Source: Ilyomonas sp965247435
GTDB taxonomy: Bacteria; Bacteroidota; Bacteroidia; Chitinophagales; Chitinophagaceae
Reading direction: 5' to 3'
Assembly (NCBI GenBank): GCA_965247435.1
Contig: OZ252019.1
Span: 2,108,001-2,172,000, forward strand
Length of the DNA stretch: 64,000 nucleotides
Shown: positions 51,337 to 60,628 of the stretch, one piece after another
Numbering within the stretch: the stretch's first letter is position 1
Layout: the number at the start of each line of letters is the position of its first letter
Notes under the pieces: generated by a model
What the model saw: the letters and a program-made list of their open reading frames with translations, nothing else
Databases searched by the model: none
What the model was told of the DNA's origin: nothing
Translations under genes and position numbers: made by a program

Positions 51337-53856
51337 TTATCCAAACAACTCCGGCGCTTTATTGCTTTCGCCCGCCGGCACTTCCCATTCCATCGCCACC
51401 GTTTTATTATAATCCATCAGCTTGGCGCCCAATGCTTTCCAGCCCATGATGTCCACCAACTTATCAATTTTAAATTTGGCTTTCCGCACCTGCTGGCCTC
51501 TGCCTGTCTGCACCACAAGAATCGGCGCTTTCTGTGAAGTTGCAGCCTCCAGCACGTTACCTATACCTTCTTTAATAAAGTAAAACCGGTTATGCAATGT
51601 AGTAGTTTCAATGCGGAAACGCTTAACCGTATATTGCTGTTTCTCAGTATCAAGATAAACTGCACTGATAACTTTTTCGGCATCAAATTTTTCGATCAGC
51701 AATACTTTCTCTGCTTCAAAGCGCTGCGTAATTTCAATATCGGTTAGTTCGTAATAACCACCTGCATAAATAACAAGTATCCGTTCATCGCCTTCGAAAG
51801 AGCCGATATATTTGCCTTTTCCATCCGCATTCAGCCGGCCATACACTTCATCAAACCAGAGCTTGCGGCCTGCTAATGTGGGCCTGCCTTTTTCCTTAAA
51901 TTTCACCGAACGTAATGCATGTTTGCTAACCTGGTTGCCCATGCTGCTACGGCCTTTAATATCTATTTCTTCAAAAGAAAAATCAAGCTCCTTAATACGC
52001 GCAGCACTGTTGGGGCTTAGCATGATTCTTACAATCTCCGCTTCGCCATTGGCATTAGCACTAAAGTATAATACTTTGCTTTTATCACCGCCTTTGGTAA
52101 GGTCATATTCTTTATCGCGGGTGATACCGGTTACATTAAAACGCTTTGCAAAACTTACCTGTGTATCGCCATCCGCATAAATCATATTGTAGGTGGTGCG
52201 CTCATCATTTTTCTGAAAAATAGCCGCATGTAAAATATCTTTCCCGATAAATGTTTTATCGGCTACACGTACAACTTTCATAATACCCCGCTTGGTAAAA
52301 ACGATCAGGTCGTCCAGATCGGAGCATTCACATAATAATTCGTCTTTTTTCAGGCCCGTTCCTACAAAGCCTTCGGCTCGGTTGATATATAATTTTGTAT
52401 TGGCAATTGCCACCTGCTTGGCAGTAATGGTATCAAACAATTTTATTTCTGCTTTGCGCTCTTTGCCTTTACCGTATTTTTTTAAAAGGCCTTCAAAGTA
52501 AGCAACCGAGAACTCCGTTAAATGCTCAAGATCGTAGTTCACTTTTAATATATCTGCATCAATGGCTTTTATCTGTTCGTTCAGTTCGTTAATATCAAGC
52601 TTATAAATTCGCCTTACCGGTTTCTCCGTCAGTTTCAGAATATCTTCTTTGGCAATTGCTCTTTTCAGCTTTTTAGTAAACGGCGTAAAGGCTTTGTCAA
52701 TAGCCGCAATTACTTTATCCCATGTCTCATGGCTTTTTTCTAATTCCTTATATATTTTTTCTTCGAAAAATATTTTTTCCAGCGACGTGTAGTGCCATTT
52801 ATCCTCCAGCTCCTTCAGCTTTATTTCCAGTTCTTTCTGAAGCAGCCGTTTCGTGTTATCCACAGATGTCTTCAGCAGTTCATACACTCCCATAAAGCGT
52901 GGCCGCTGCTCTACAATTACGCAGGCATTCGGCGAAATACTGATCTCACAATCGGTGAATGCATACAGTGCATCAATGGTAATATCCGGTGAAATATTTG
53001 GCGCCAGCTCAATAATGATTTCTACATTTTTGGCGGTTGCATCCGTTACTTTTTTAATCTTCAGCTTTCCCTGGTCATTCGCTTTTACGATAGATTCCAT
53101 GAGCGAAGTAGTAGTAATGCCATACGGCACACTTTTAATATGCAGTGTTTTTTTATCTGCCTCTTCTATCACCGCCCGCACCCTGATTTTGCCACCGCGT
53201 TTTCCTTCATTGTAATTGCTCACATCCATCTGTCCGCCATGCAAGAAGTCAGGATACAATTCAAATTTTCGTCCTTTTAAATATTTGACAGAGGCTTCGC
53301 ACAGCTCAATAAAATTGTGCGGTAATATTTTAGTAGATAAGCCTACGGCAATACCATCTGCGCCCTGCGCCAGCAGCAGCGGAAATTTCATCGGCAGCGT
53401 TACCGGCTCTTCTTTACGGCCATCGTAGCTAAGTTGCCAATCAGTGGTTTTTGCGTTGAAAGCTACCTCCAGCGCAAACTTTGAAAGCCTTGCTTCGATG
53501 TAGCGCGGTGCGGCTGCATCATCGCCCGTACGTGCATCGCCCCAGTTGCCCTGTGTATCTATCAGTAAATCTTTCTGACCCATATTTACCAATGCATCGC
53601 CGATAGAAGCATCGCCGTGCGGATGATACTGCATACTCTGCCCGATAATGTTGGCTACCTTGTTATAACGGCCATCATCCATTTCTTTCATGGCATGTAA
53701 AATGCGGCGCTGCACGGGTTTCAGGCCGTCTTCAATTGCCGGTACGGCACGCTCCAGTATTACATAAGAAGCGTAATCCAGAAACCAGTTTCTATATTGC
53801 CCCTGAACACCCTTGTCGTTATCAGGATTCATTATGTTTTGAAAATCTTTCGCCAT
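51337..53856 (-). CDS. parC: DNA topoisomerase IV subunit A
   Basis: An 839-aa type IIA topoisomerase A subunit. The start is followed by YASYVILERAVPAIEDGLKPVQRRILH. The catalytic Tyr is Y119 in AAPRYIEARLSK, and the conserved QYHPHGDASIGDALV lies just before it. A coiled-coil and C-terminal beta-pinwheel follow, with a GyrA-box-like but degenerate segment (GRSSMGNQVSKHAL), which favours topoisomerase IV over gyrase. It separates daughter chromosomes together with the ParE encoded upstream. Confidence 0.93.
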   Translation of the reverse strand: MAKDFQNIMNPDNDKGVQGQYRNWFLDYASYVILERAVPAIEDGLKPVQRRILHAMKEMDDGRYNKVANIIGQSMQYHPHGDASIGDALVNMGQKDLLIDTQGNWGDARTGDDAAAPRYIEARLSKFALEVAFNAKTTDWQLSYDGRKEEPVTLPMKFPLLLAQGADGIAVGLSTKILPHNFIELCEASVKYLKGRKFELYPDFLHGGQMDVSNYNEGKRGGKIRVRAVIEEADKKTLHIKSVPYGITTTSLMESIVKANDQGKLKIKKVTDATAKNVEIIIELAPNISPDITIDALYAFTDCEISISPNACVIVEQRPRFMGVYELLKTSVDNTKRLLQKELEIKLKELEDKWHYTSLEKIFFEEKIYKELEKSHETWDKVIAAIDKAFTPFTKKLKRAIAKEDILKLTEKPVRRIYKLDINELNEQIKAIDADILKVNYDLEHLTEFSVAYFEGLLKKYGKGKERKAEIKLFDTITAKQVAIANTKLYINRAEGFVGTGLKKDELLCECSDLDDLIVFTKRGIMKVVRVADKTFIGKDILHAAIFQKNDERTTYNMIYADGDTQVSFAKRFNVTGITRDKEYDLTKGGDKSKVLYFSANANGEAEIVRIMLSPNSAARIKELDFSFEEIDIKGRSSMGNQVSKHALRSVKFKEKGRPTLAGRKLWFDEVYGRLNADGKGKYIGSFEGDERILVIYAGGYYELTDIEITQRFEAEKVLLIEKFDAEKVISAVYLDTEKQQYTVKRFRIETTTLHNRFYFIKEGIGNVLEAATSQKAPILVVQTGRGQQVRKAKFKIDKLVDIMGWKALGAKLMDYNKTVAMEWEVPAGESNKAPELFG

Positions 53857-53903
53857 AGTATAGGTAAGAAGTAATATTTGGTAATGAATAATTCAAATGT
53901 ATT

Positions 53904-54734
53904 TTACTCAGCACCGGACGGAACCGGTTGCCGGTAATCAGCTAAGGAAAGTATGATGTCTTTCCAGCCTTTGCTCCAGTCGCCTTGCAACAATATCCTG
54001 TTTTGTTCAATCATTCTACGGATGCGCCAAACGAGGAAAACATCACCGGTCTGTATTGTTGTTTTATTATAAAAAGAATGCAGGAGTTTGTTTAGCTTCT
54101 GCGGCTCTGTTGTCAACAGATTCAATAAAGTATTGTCATAGTAGTCCTCTTCCCTGCTGACAATTTTTTTCCCGCCTTCCAGCGTTCTTATAATTGCATT
54201 TTCGTTGCATAATCTTACCCATTCATCCGGTTCCGTTTCAAACTCACTTACCGTAACCGGACGCGCTAATTTTTTTGCTTTTAAAAATTCTTTCGGCTGA
54301 ATCTGAAATAAGTTATTGGGGTAAAAAAGATGACCTTTTTCGTTGATGAAAGGCAGGTTGTGTAAGTGCAGTACCAATACTTTTCCGGCGTACAATTTGA
54401 GCTGACTTATCAGCCAATAATAGCCGCACACATCATGCGCATTTTGTCCAATCCAAACCCAGCACACTTCGCCTTCGTCTAACTTTTGCTGCAGGTTATA
54501 GAAGGCTAATTTATCATCAACGATACCCAATGCATTTGTATAAGGAGAATTTTCCAGCACCTCGTTCCACCAATCCCTGCGCTGCTGATAACCTGCTGTT
54601 TCATAAACGTCAGCAATGGGGCCAACGGCAAATTCATCTTTTATTTGCCATACCTCGCCCTTCAACTTTTCATCCAGTTCTATGGCTTTTTGTAAAACGG
54701 CAATATCCGCTTCCTGGAAAACAATATGTAGCAT
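53904..54734 (-). CDS. DUF1835 domain protein
   Basis: A 276-aa cytoplasmic protein with the DUF1835 N-terminal pattern MLHIVFQEADIAVLQKAIEL, followed by WQIKDEFAVGPIADVYE and RRDWWNEVL. A DUF3658-like C-terminal part contains VSREEDYYDNTLLNLLTTEPQKLNKLL and FLVWRIRRMIEQNRIL. The family has no known function. It sits between parE (231 bp upstream) and parC (47 bp downstream), all on the minus strand, so it is likely co-transcribed with parC. Confidence 0.82.
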   Translation of the reverse strand: MLHIVFQEADIAVLQKAIELDEKLKGEVWQIKDEFAVGPIADVYETAGYQQRRDWWNEVLENSPYTNALGIVDDKLAFYNLQQKLDEGEVCWVWIGQNAHDVCGYYWLISQLKLYAGKVLVLHLHNLPFINEKGHLFYPNNLFQIQPKEFLKAKKLARPVTVSEFETEPDEWVRLCNENAIIRTLEGGKKIVSREEDYYDNTLLNLLTTEPQKLNKLLHSFYNKTTIQTGDVFLVWRIRRMIEQNRILLQGDWSKGWKDIILSLADYRQPVPSGAE

Positions 54735-54965
54735 TATCGTAATTAGTTATTCACTTACCAATTCAATACCTTCCGCTTTACAAGATTCAGCGAAATAGGT
54801 GTCGTGATTTGTAAGATTTTAATTTATGAAGTTTACAGGCCGCTGAAATTATGGCATCGTCAGGAAGCATATTGTATTACTGCATAGAATGTAGGACATG
54901 AATAAGTAACACGCCGTTATCTTGAAGAAAGGCAAATTCATTTTAACAAATTTACATTTTCCGTT

Positions 54966-56861
54966 TTATTCCATAGGTGTGTCTTCCACCAGGTCTAATT
55001 CCACTTTAAGGTTGTTAATAATGAACTCCTGCCTTTCCATGGTGTTTTTGCCCATAAAGTATTCCAAGAGTTGCTGTATATGATCGCCCTGCTCTACAAT
55101 CACCGGCTGCACGCGCATATCATCGCTTATAAAACGCCCGAATTCTTCCGGTGATATTTCACCTAAGCCTTTGAAGCGGGTAATTTCCGGTTTGATGCCG
55201 AGTTTTTTTATAGCGGCCTGTTTTTCCTGCTCGTCATAACAATAAATCGTCTGTTGTTTATTACGAACACGAAACAGGGGTGTTTCCAGAATAAATACAT
55301 GCTGCTGCTTCACCAGGTCGGGGAAAAACTGGAGAAAGAAAGTCATCAGCAACAAGCGGATGTGCATACCGTCCACATCGGCATCGGTGGCAATTACGAT
55401 GTTTTTATAACGCAGGTCTTCCAGGCCTTCTTCAATATTCAGCGCATGTTGCAGCAGGTTAAATTCTTCATTTTCATATACTACTTTCTTGGTTAAGCCA
55501 AAACAATTTAGCGGTTTACCGCGCAGGCTGAAAACAGCCTGTGTTTCTACATTGCGGCTTTTGGTAATACTGCCGCTGGCACTGTCACCTTCGGTAATAA
55601 AGATGGTTGTTTTATTGATGAGCGTATTAAACTCTGCTTTGTTTTTTAGTGGCGGTTCATCATTGTAATGCGCCCTGCAGTCGCGCAGTTTTTTATTATG
55701 AAGGTTGGCTTTTTTGGCGCGCTCATTTGCCAGCTTTTTAATGCCTGCCAATTCTTTTCTTTCCCGCTCGCTCTGCTCAATTTTTTTCTTTATCGCTTCC
55801 GCTGTTTGCGTATTGCGGTGCAGGTAATTATCCAGTTCTTTCAAGAAGAATTCTGCAATAAAATTTCGCATCGTAGGGCCGCCTTCATACGTGGTAAGCG
55901 AGCCCAGTTTTGTTTTTGTCTGGCTCTCAAATACCGGCTCCTGCACCCGCACAGCAACTGCTGCGGCTATGCCCTGCCGTACGTCCGCAGCTTCGTAATC
56001 CTTCTTAAAAAAGTCCCGGATCGTTTTTACAAATGCTTCCCGGAAAGCCTGCTGGTGTGTACCGCCCTGCGTGGTAAACTGTCCGTTCACAAACGAAAAA
56101 ATGTCTTCTCCATAATCATTGTTATGGGTAATAGCTACCTCGATGTCTTCGCCCTTCAGGTGAATAACCGGGTAGCGGATTTCATCTTCATTGGTTTTGC
56201 GTTTAAGCAAATCGAGCAAACCATTTTTACTGATATACTTTTTCCCGTTAAAAACAATAGACAAGCCTGCATTGAGATAGCAGTAATTCCATAAAAGATT
56301 GTCTAAATATTCATGGATATAGTGAAAGTTTTTGAACACCTGCTCATCCGGAATAAAGGTTATAAAAGTGCCGTTCAGCGCTTCCGTCGCTTTCTCGCGG
56401 TGCTCTTTCAGCAAATTTCCTTTTTGAAATTCGGCTACTTTGGTTCTGCCTTCTCGGTAGCTTTCTACCTTAAAATAATCGCTCAGTGCATTTACCGCTT
56501 TTGTACCTACGCCATTCAGGCCCACACTTTTTTGAAACGCTTTACTGTCGTACTTGGCACCGGTGTTTATCTTGCTTACCACATCCACAACTTTACCGAG
56601 CGGAATGCCACGGCCATAATCGCGCACTGTCACCGTTTTGCCGTCAATTGTTATTTCTATATGCTTTCCATAACCCATCATGTGCTCGTCAATACAGTTG
56701 TCCACCACTTCCTTTATCAGCACATAAATGCCATCGTCCGGCGCCGAGCCGTCACCCAATTTGCCGATATACATGCCGGGCCGCAGGCGTATATGTTCAC
56801 GCCAGTCTAAACTCTTTATACTCTCTTCTGTATATTCAAAAGCTCCTTTTATATCAGCCAT
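54966..56861 (-). CDS. parE: DNA topoisomerase IV subunit B
   Basis: A 631-aa ATPase subunit. The GHKL domain has EVVDNCIDEHMMGYG (N-box), RDYGRGIPLG (G1) and GLNGVGTKAVNALS (ATP lid). The TOPRIM domain has TEGDSASGSITKSR with the metal Glu and DADVDGMHIRLLLMTFF. Length is that of ParE; it lacks the large insert of many GyrB proteins. It partners ParC, encoded 1.1 kb downstream with a DUF1835 gene between. Confidence 0.93.
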   Translation of the reverse strand: MADIKGAFEYTEESIKSLDWREHIRLRPGMYIGKLGDGSAPDDGIYVLIKEVVDNCIDEHMMGYGKHIEITIDGKTVTVRDYGRGIPLGKVVDVVSKINTGAKYDSKAFQKSVGLNGVGTKAVNALSDYFKVESYREGRTKVAEFQKGNLLKEHREKATEALNGTFITFIPDEQVFKNFHYIHEYLDNLLWNYCYLNAGLSIVFNGKKYISKNGLLDLLKRKTNEDEIRYPVIHLKGEDIEVAITHNNDYGEDIFSFVNGQFTTQGGTHQQAFREAFVKTIRDFFKKDYEAADVRQGIAAAVAVRVQEPVFESQTKTKLGSLTTYEGGPTMRNFIAEFFLKELDNYLHRNTQTAEAIKKKIEQSERERKELAGIKKLANERAKKANLHNKKLRDCRAHYNDEPPLKNKAEFNTLINKTTIFITEGDSASGSITKSRNVETQAVFSLRGKPLNCFGLTKKVVYENEEFNLLQHALNIEEGLEDLRYKNIVIATDADVDGMHIRLLLMTFFLQFFPDLVKQQHVFILETPLFRVRNKQQTIYCYDEQEKQAAIKKLGIKPEITRFKGLGEISPEEFGRFISDDMRVQPVIVEQGDHIQQLLEYFMGKNTMERQEFIINNLKVELDLVEDTPME

Positions 56862-57075
56862 ATTTTATGTTCAAATGCTAACGAAATTAGCAAAATTATT
56901 TGATGATTGAAGGACAAAACTAAGTCTTGAAGCTTAAAAAAGTCTTAATAACGTTTGGGTTACATTTGCGGCTTCAAAATCGGCGTCTTGCGAAAAAACT
57001 GTTAAGATACCACAGCTTATACAACGGCTTTATGTAATGCGCATCCTATCATCATCCTTAAACAAAAATACAATC

Positions 57076-57840
57076 ATGAAACAAGAGCAACTTATTACTT
57101 TCAGAAAAGCTACGGTTTTACAGGTGGTAACTATTTTAACAGCAGCGTGTTTTCTCAGTATGCACACTTTTGCCCAGCAAATAGCAGTGATACCACCGCA
57201 AAAAACCATTTCTGTAAACGGCAGTGCCCAGAAGGAAGTGACACCCGATGAGATTTATGTACAAATCGCCTTGCGGGAGTACGATAAAAAAGGGAGTGGT
57301 AAAATAGACATTGATGCTATTAAAAACAACTTTCTTGCAGCGTGTAAAAGTATGGGCCTGAACGACAGCGATGTAACGGTGCAAAGCTACCAGGGCTGGG
57401 ACGGCAGCTATTGGTGGTATAAAAAAAGTAAAAAGCAAAATCCCGATATGAAGGCAGGTATTACTTATTGGGTAAAAGTAAGCAGCACAAAAAAGATGGA
57501 TGATCTGGTAGGCAAACTGGATGATGAGGCAACAGAAAGTTTTTCGATTGCCAAAACCGACTATAGCAAAATGGAAGACTTACGCAAACAATTGAAAATG
57601 GAAGCTGTAAAAGCAGCCAGGGAAAAGGCGGTTTATCTCGCAGCGGCCATTAATGAGCAGGTTGGCGGTGCTATCACTATTAACGAGCCCATGGAAGCGG
57701 ATAACAGTCCACGTCCTATGTATGCCAACATGATGATGAAATCGGCAGCGGCTGAAGACAACTCCGAGCCGGCGATGAATGTGGATTTCAAGAAAATAAA
57801 AATCCAATTTGACGTTAATGTGGTTTTTGCCTTAAAATAA
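57076..57840 (+). CDS. SIMPL (DUF541) domain exported protein
   Basis: A 254-aa periplasmic or envelope protein with an export signal ending near residue 34 (MHTFAQQ). The SIMPL/DUF541 pattern follows: KTISVNGSAQKEVTPDEIYVQIALREYDKKG, a mid section VTVQSYQGWDG, and KMEDLRKQLKMEAVKAAREKAVYLAAAINEQVGG near the end. The start at 57076 (MKQEQLI) was chosen over an upstream Met that would add 13 residues. Function of the family is poorly defined (oxidative stress and immune signalling roles are reported for some members). Confidence 0.85.
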   Translation: MKQEQLITFRKATVLQVVTILTAACFLSMHTFAQQIAVIPPQKTISVNGSAQKEVTPDEIYVQIALREYDKKGSGKIDIDAIKNNFLAACKSMGLNDSDVTVQSYQGWDGSYWWYKKSKKQNPDMKAGITYWVKVSSTKKMDDLVGKLDDEATESFSIAKTDYSKMEDLRKQLKMEAVKAAREKAVYLAAAINEQVGGAITINEPMEADNSPRPMYANMMMKSAAAEDNSEPAMNVDFKKIKIQFDVNVVFALK

Positions 57841-57922
57841 GCGACACTACCACCTGGCAACTGCTGCGCTAAAATATTGCAGCAGTTGCTGTTTGCTGGT
57901 GCAGCAACAAGCAGCGTCCCCT

Positions 57923-57930
57923 TATATTTG
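57923..57930 (+). promoter_or_regulatory. -7 promoter element of the HAD phosphatase gene
   Basis: TATATTTG, an exact TAnnTTTG match, 21 bp before the ATG at 57952. It follows an 11-bp hairpin (57857-57867/57879-57889) after the SIMPL gene. No good -33 box is seen. Confidence 0.35.
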
Positions 57931-57951
57931 CGCTCCTTTAAAATAATTTGC

Positions 57952-58611
57952 ATGCAGCCAGATACAGTGATATTTGATATGGACGGATTGCTGGTAGATA
58001 GCGAACCCTTGTGGAGTATAGCGGCTAATGAGGTATTTGAAGAATATGGCTTTCGCCTTTCGCCGGAGCAGCACATTACTACCACAGGCCTGCGCACCCG
58101 CGAATTTGTACATTGGTGGTTTTCTTATTTTAATATCCGGCAAAGCGAGGAGCCAGTTGCGGAAGAAAAGATTTTACAACGCGTAATGCAATTAGTGAAC
58201 AACGATTTTAAAATGATGAATGGCGTTCACCATGTCATTGATTTCTTTTATTCCAACCGGTACAAGATAGGCATCGCATCTTCTTCGCCGCAGGTTATGA
58301 TTGACGCCGTAATGGATTTATGCGGTATCAAAAAGTATATCACTGCCATTGCATCGGCCGGCGATCTGCCATACGGCAAGCCGCACCCGCAGGTATATTT
58401 AAACTGTGCGGACAGCCTGGGTTCGCAGCCTACTTTGTGTATAGCTTTTGAGGATTCTTTCTATGGAATGATTGCAGCTAAGGCGGCCCGCATGAAATGC
58501 GTGGTAGTACCGGAGCATAAAGTATATAAACAGGAAAAATGGGGCGCTGCCGACTTAAAATTATCGTCATTGCAAAACTTCAACGCCCTGCATTTACAGT
58601 TGTTGCAATAA
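57952..58611 (+). CDS. HAD-IA phosphatase, HxpB (YniC)-like
   Basis: A 219-aa haloacid dehalogenase hydrolase. Motif I is VIFDMDGLLVDSEPLW (nucleophile D near 10), motif II is GIASSSPQVM (Ser), the Lys is in GKPHPQVYL, and motif IV is CIAFEDSFYGM. It resembles hexitol-phosphate or sugar-phosphate phosphatases (HxpB). Start at 57952 was chosen over an upstream Met that would add 25 unlikely residues and lie across the hairpin and -7 box. Confidence 0.9.
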   Translation: MQPDTVIFDMDGLLVDSEPLWSIAANEVFEEYGFRLSPEQHITTTGLRTREFVHWWFSYFNIRQSEEPVAEEKILQRVMQLVNNDFKMMNGVHHVIDFFYSNRYKIGIASSSPQVMIDAVMDLCGIKKYITAIASAGDLPYGKPHPQVYLNCADSLGSQPTLCIAFEDSFYGMIAAKAARMKCVVVPEHKVYKQEKWGAADLKLSSLQNFNALHLQLLQ

Positions 58612-58795
58612 AGATCTCAATTACTGCAAGTTGCATTGATTACAAACAAAGTGTTGAAGTGCCCCGGCAAAGGCAGGTGTATAGGCGCCATAGCGCCACA
58701 GACTTCAACAATTGCAGAATAGCAGCAATAGTGCATATTTAACAAAACAAAAAAAGGGTAGCCTTGCTAACCTCTTTTTGTTTGTATAAATACAT

Positions 58796-59329
58796 TTATT
58801 TGCTGCCGGGGAAAGGCAGATTGTAAGCTACTTTCAGGGCAAAAAAACCGAGTCCGCCGCCTTGTACCTGCGCCCGCTGGTAACGCAAGCCAAAGTCAAA
58901 ATTCTGATATACATAACCACTGCCAAGCGCCCATGTAAAATCTACTTCCGAATTGTGTGTTTTGTAAGCGCTGCCAAACTTTTCCATAGAAATACCAACG
59001 CCGATTTGCGGCTCGGCATACAAACCTTTTACGCTGCCGGAAAAGTTGTGACGGTAGCCGCCAAGAACCGGAATGATACTTACATTGGAACTGCTGTAGT
59101 ATTTGTAACCGAAATTGGCGAAACCGGTCGTAGCAGTAATACTGCCGTTACCGGTAATACCAAAGATGGCTTTTCCGCTCACACCGAAGCCCACTTTAGC
59201 TATATCGCCAAATGTGCCTGCAGGCAAGCCAAGCTCTACACCTGCGCTGATTTGTTTAGTACCTTTCTGAGCGTTTGCGCTTACTGAAATGGCTGCAATC
59301 AATGCGATTGCCATGAAAATCTTTTTCAT
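58796..59329 (-). CDS. Outer-membrane beta-barrel protein
   Basis: A 177-aa protein with a signal peptide ending near residue 20 (SVSANAQ). The rest consists of alternating amphipathic strands and short turns (SAGVELGLPAGTFG, VGFGVSGKAIFGI, GYVYQNFDFGLRYQ), ending KVAYNLPFPGSK, as in small Bacteroidota porin-family barrels (OmpA/OmpX-like, about eight strands). The role is unknown. An imperfect hairpin with a T-rich tail lies at 58744-58782. Confidence 0.8.
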   Translation of the reverse strand: MKKIFMAIALIAAISVSANAQKGTKQISAGVELGLPAGTFGDIAKVGFGVSGKAIFGITGNGSITATTGFANFGYKYYSSSNVSIIPVLGGYRHNFSGSVKGLYAEPQIGVGISMEKFGSAYKTHNSEVDFTWALGSGYVYQNFDFGLRYQRAQVQGGGLGFFALKVAYNLPFPGSK

Positions 59330-59499
59330 AATGATTCAGGGTTTATTTGTGTTTTTTAAAAGTGGTGTAAAGGAAATAACCATTCTTATTTTAGGCAAGC
59401 GAATTAGTAACAAACGGTTGTATCAGTTAAGCCCAAAATGTAATGTATATTGCCTGCTGATACATTCAACGTTTTACTACCGTTATCCGTTAAATAAGT

Positions 59500-60597
59500 A
59501 TGAATAATGACCTGCTTTACCAGATTGCACTAACACTTGTACCTAACATAGGAGCCATACATGGCAAGGTATTAACCGAGCATTTTGGCGATGCCGCAAG
59601 CATATTTAAAGCATCGGTAAAACAACTTGGGGCTGTAGAAAATATCGGAGAGATAAAAGCAAGAAGCATCAAAAAGTTTACAGACTTCGAAGCCGCAGAA
59701 AAGGAAATCCAATTCATCGAAAAGTTTGGTATAGAGCCTTTGTTTATGACGAGCGGCAATTACCCGAAGCGATTACTTAACTGCTATGATGCGCCGCCGC
59801 TATTGTATTATCGCGGTAACGCAAACCTCAATAACTCCCGTATCATCAGCATTATCGGTACGCGGAATAATACCGATTACGGAAAAGCAATAACTGAAAA
59901 ATTAATTGTTGCATTAAAAGAATTTGCACCGCTGATCGTCAGCGGTCTTGCTTTTGGCATAGACGCTATTGCACATAAAGCCGCTCTTCAAAACGAAATT
60001 GCAACAGTTGGCGTACTGGGCCATGGCCTGCAAACCATTTACCCTGCGCAGCATAAAACGATGGCCAAAGAGATACTACTTAACGGCGGTTTACTTACGG
60101 AATTTATCTCTGCGACGAAACCTGACAAGCATAATTTTCCGAGGCGCAACCGAATTGTAGCGGGTATTGCAGATGCCACCATTGTAGTGGAAACGGCTGT
60201 CCGCGGTGGCAGTATGATTACGGCCGAACTGGCTAACAGTTATAACCGGGATGTGTTTGCTTTACCGGGGAAAGTAACCGACAGCAAAAGCGCCGGTTGT
60301 AACTATCTTATTAAAAGTAATAAAGCAATCCTGCTTACAGATGCAGGGCAGTTAGCAGAAGAGCTGGGCTGGCAGTCAACCGTTGTGAAAAAGAAAGCGC
60401 AAAAAGAGCTGTTCATCAGCCTTACAAATGAAGAACATACAATCGTAAACATTTTAAAACAAAAAGATACGGTGCATATAGATGAGTTGTACCTGCGGAG
60501 CGGGTTGAGCAGCAGCACTGTTGCCGCAGCAATATTAAGTCTGGAATTGCAAAATGTAGTATTGAGTATGCCCGGCAAAATGTATAAACTGGCGTAG
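59500..60597 (+). CDS. dprA: DNA-processing protein DprA
   Basis: A 365-aa protein. The N-terminal SAM-like helical domain (about 1-80, LVPNIGAIHGKVLTEHFG) is followed by the Rossmann core: IGTRNNTDYGK, SGLAFGIDAIAHKAAL, GVLGHGLQTIYPAQHK, FPRRNRIVAGI and ETAVRGGSMITAELA. A C-terminal winged helix (DEEHTIV...LYLRSGLSSSTVAAAILSLELQ) completes it. It loads RecA on incoming ssDNA during natural transformation and is widespread in non-competent bacteria as well. Confidence 0.95.
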   Translation: MNNDLLYQIALTLVPNIGAIHGKVLTEHFGDAASIFKASVKQLGAVENIGEIKARSIKKFTDFEAAEKEIQFIEKFGIEPLFMTSGNYPKRLLNCYDAPPLLYYRGNANLNNSRIISIIGTRNNTDYGKAITEKLIVALKEFAPLIVSGLAFGIDAIAHKAALQNEIATVGVLGHGLQTIYPAQHKTMAKEILLNGGLLTEFISATKPDKHNFPRRNRIVAGIADATIVVETAVRGGSMITAELANSYNRDVFALPGKVTDSKSAGCNYLIKSNKAILLTDAGQLAEELGWQSTVVKKKAQKELFISLTNEEHTIVNILKQKDTVHIDELYLRSGLSSSTVAAAILSLELQNVVLSMPGKMYKLA

Positions 60598-60628
60598 CTA
60601 TGTATAATTTTTTAGTGAAGCAAGTGGC

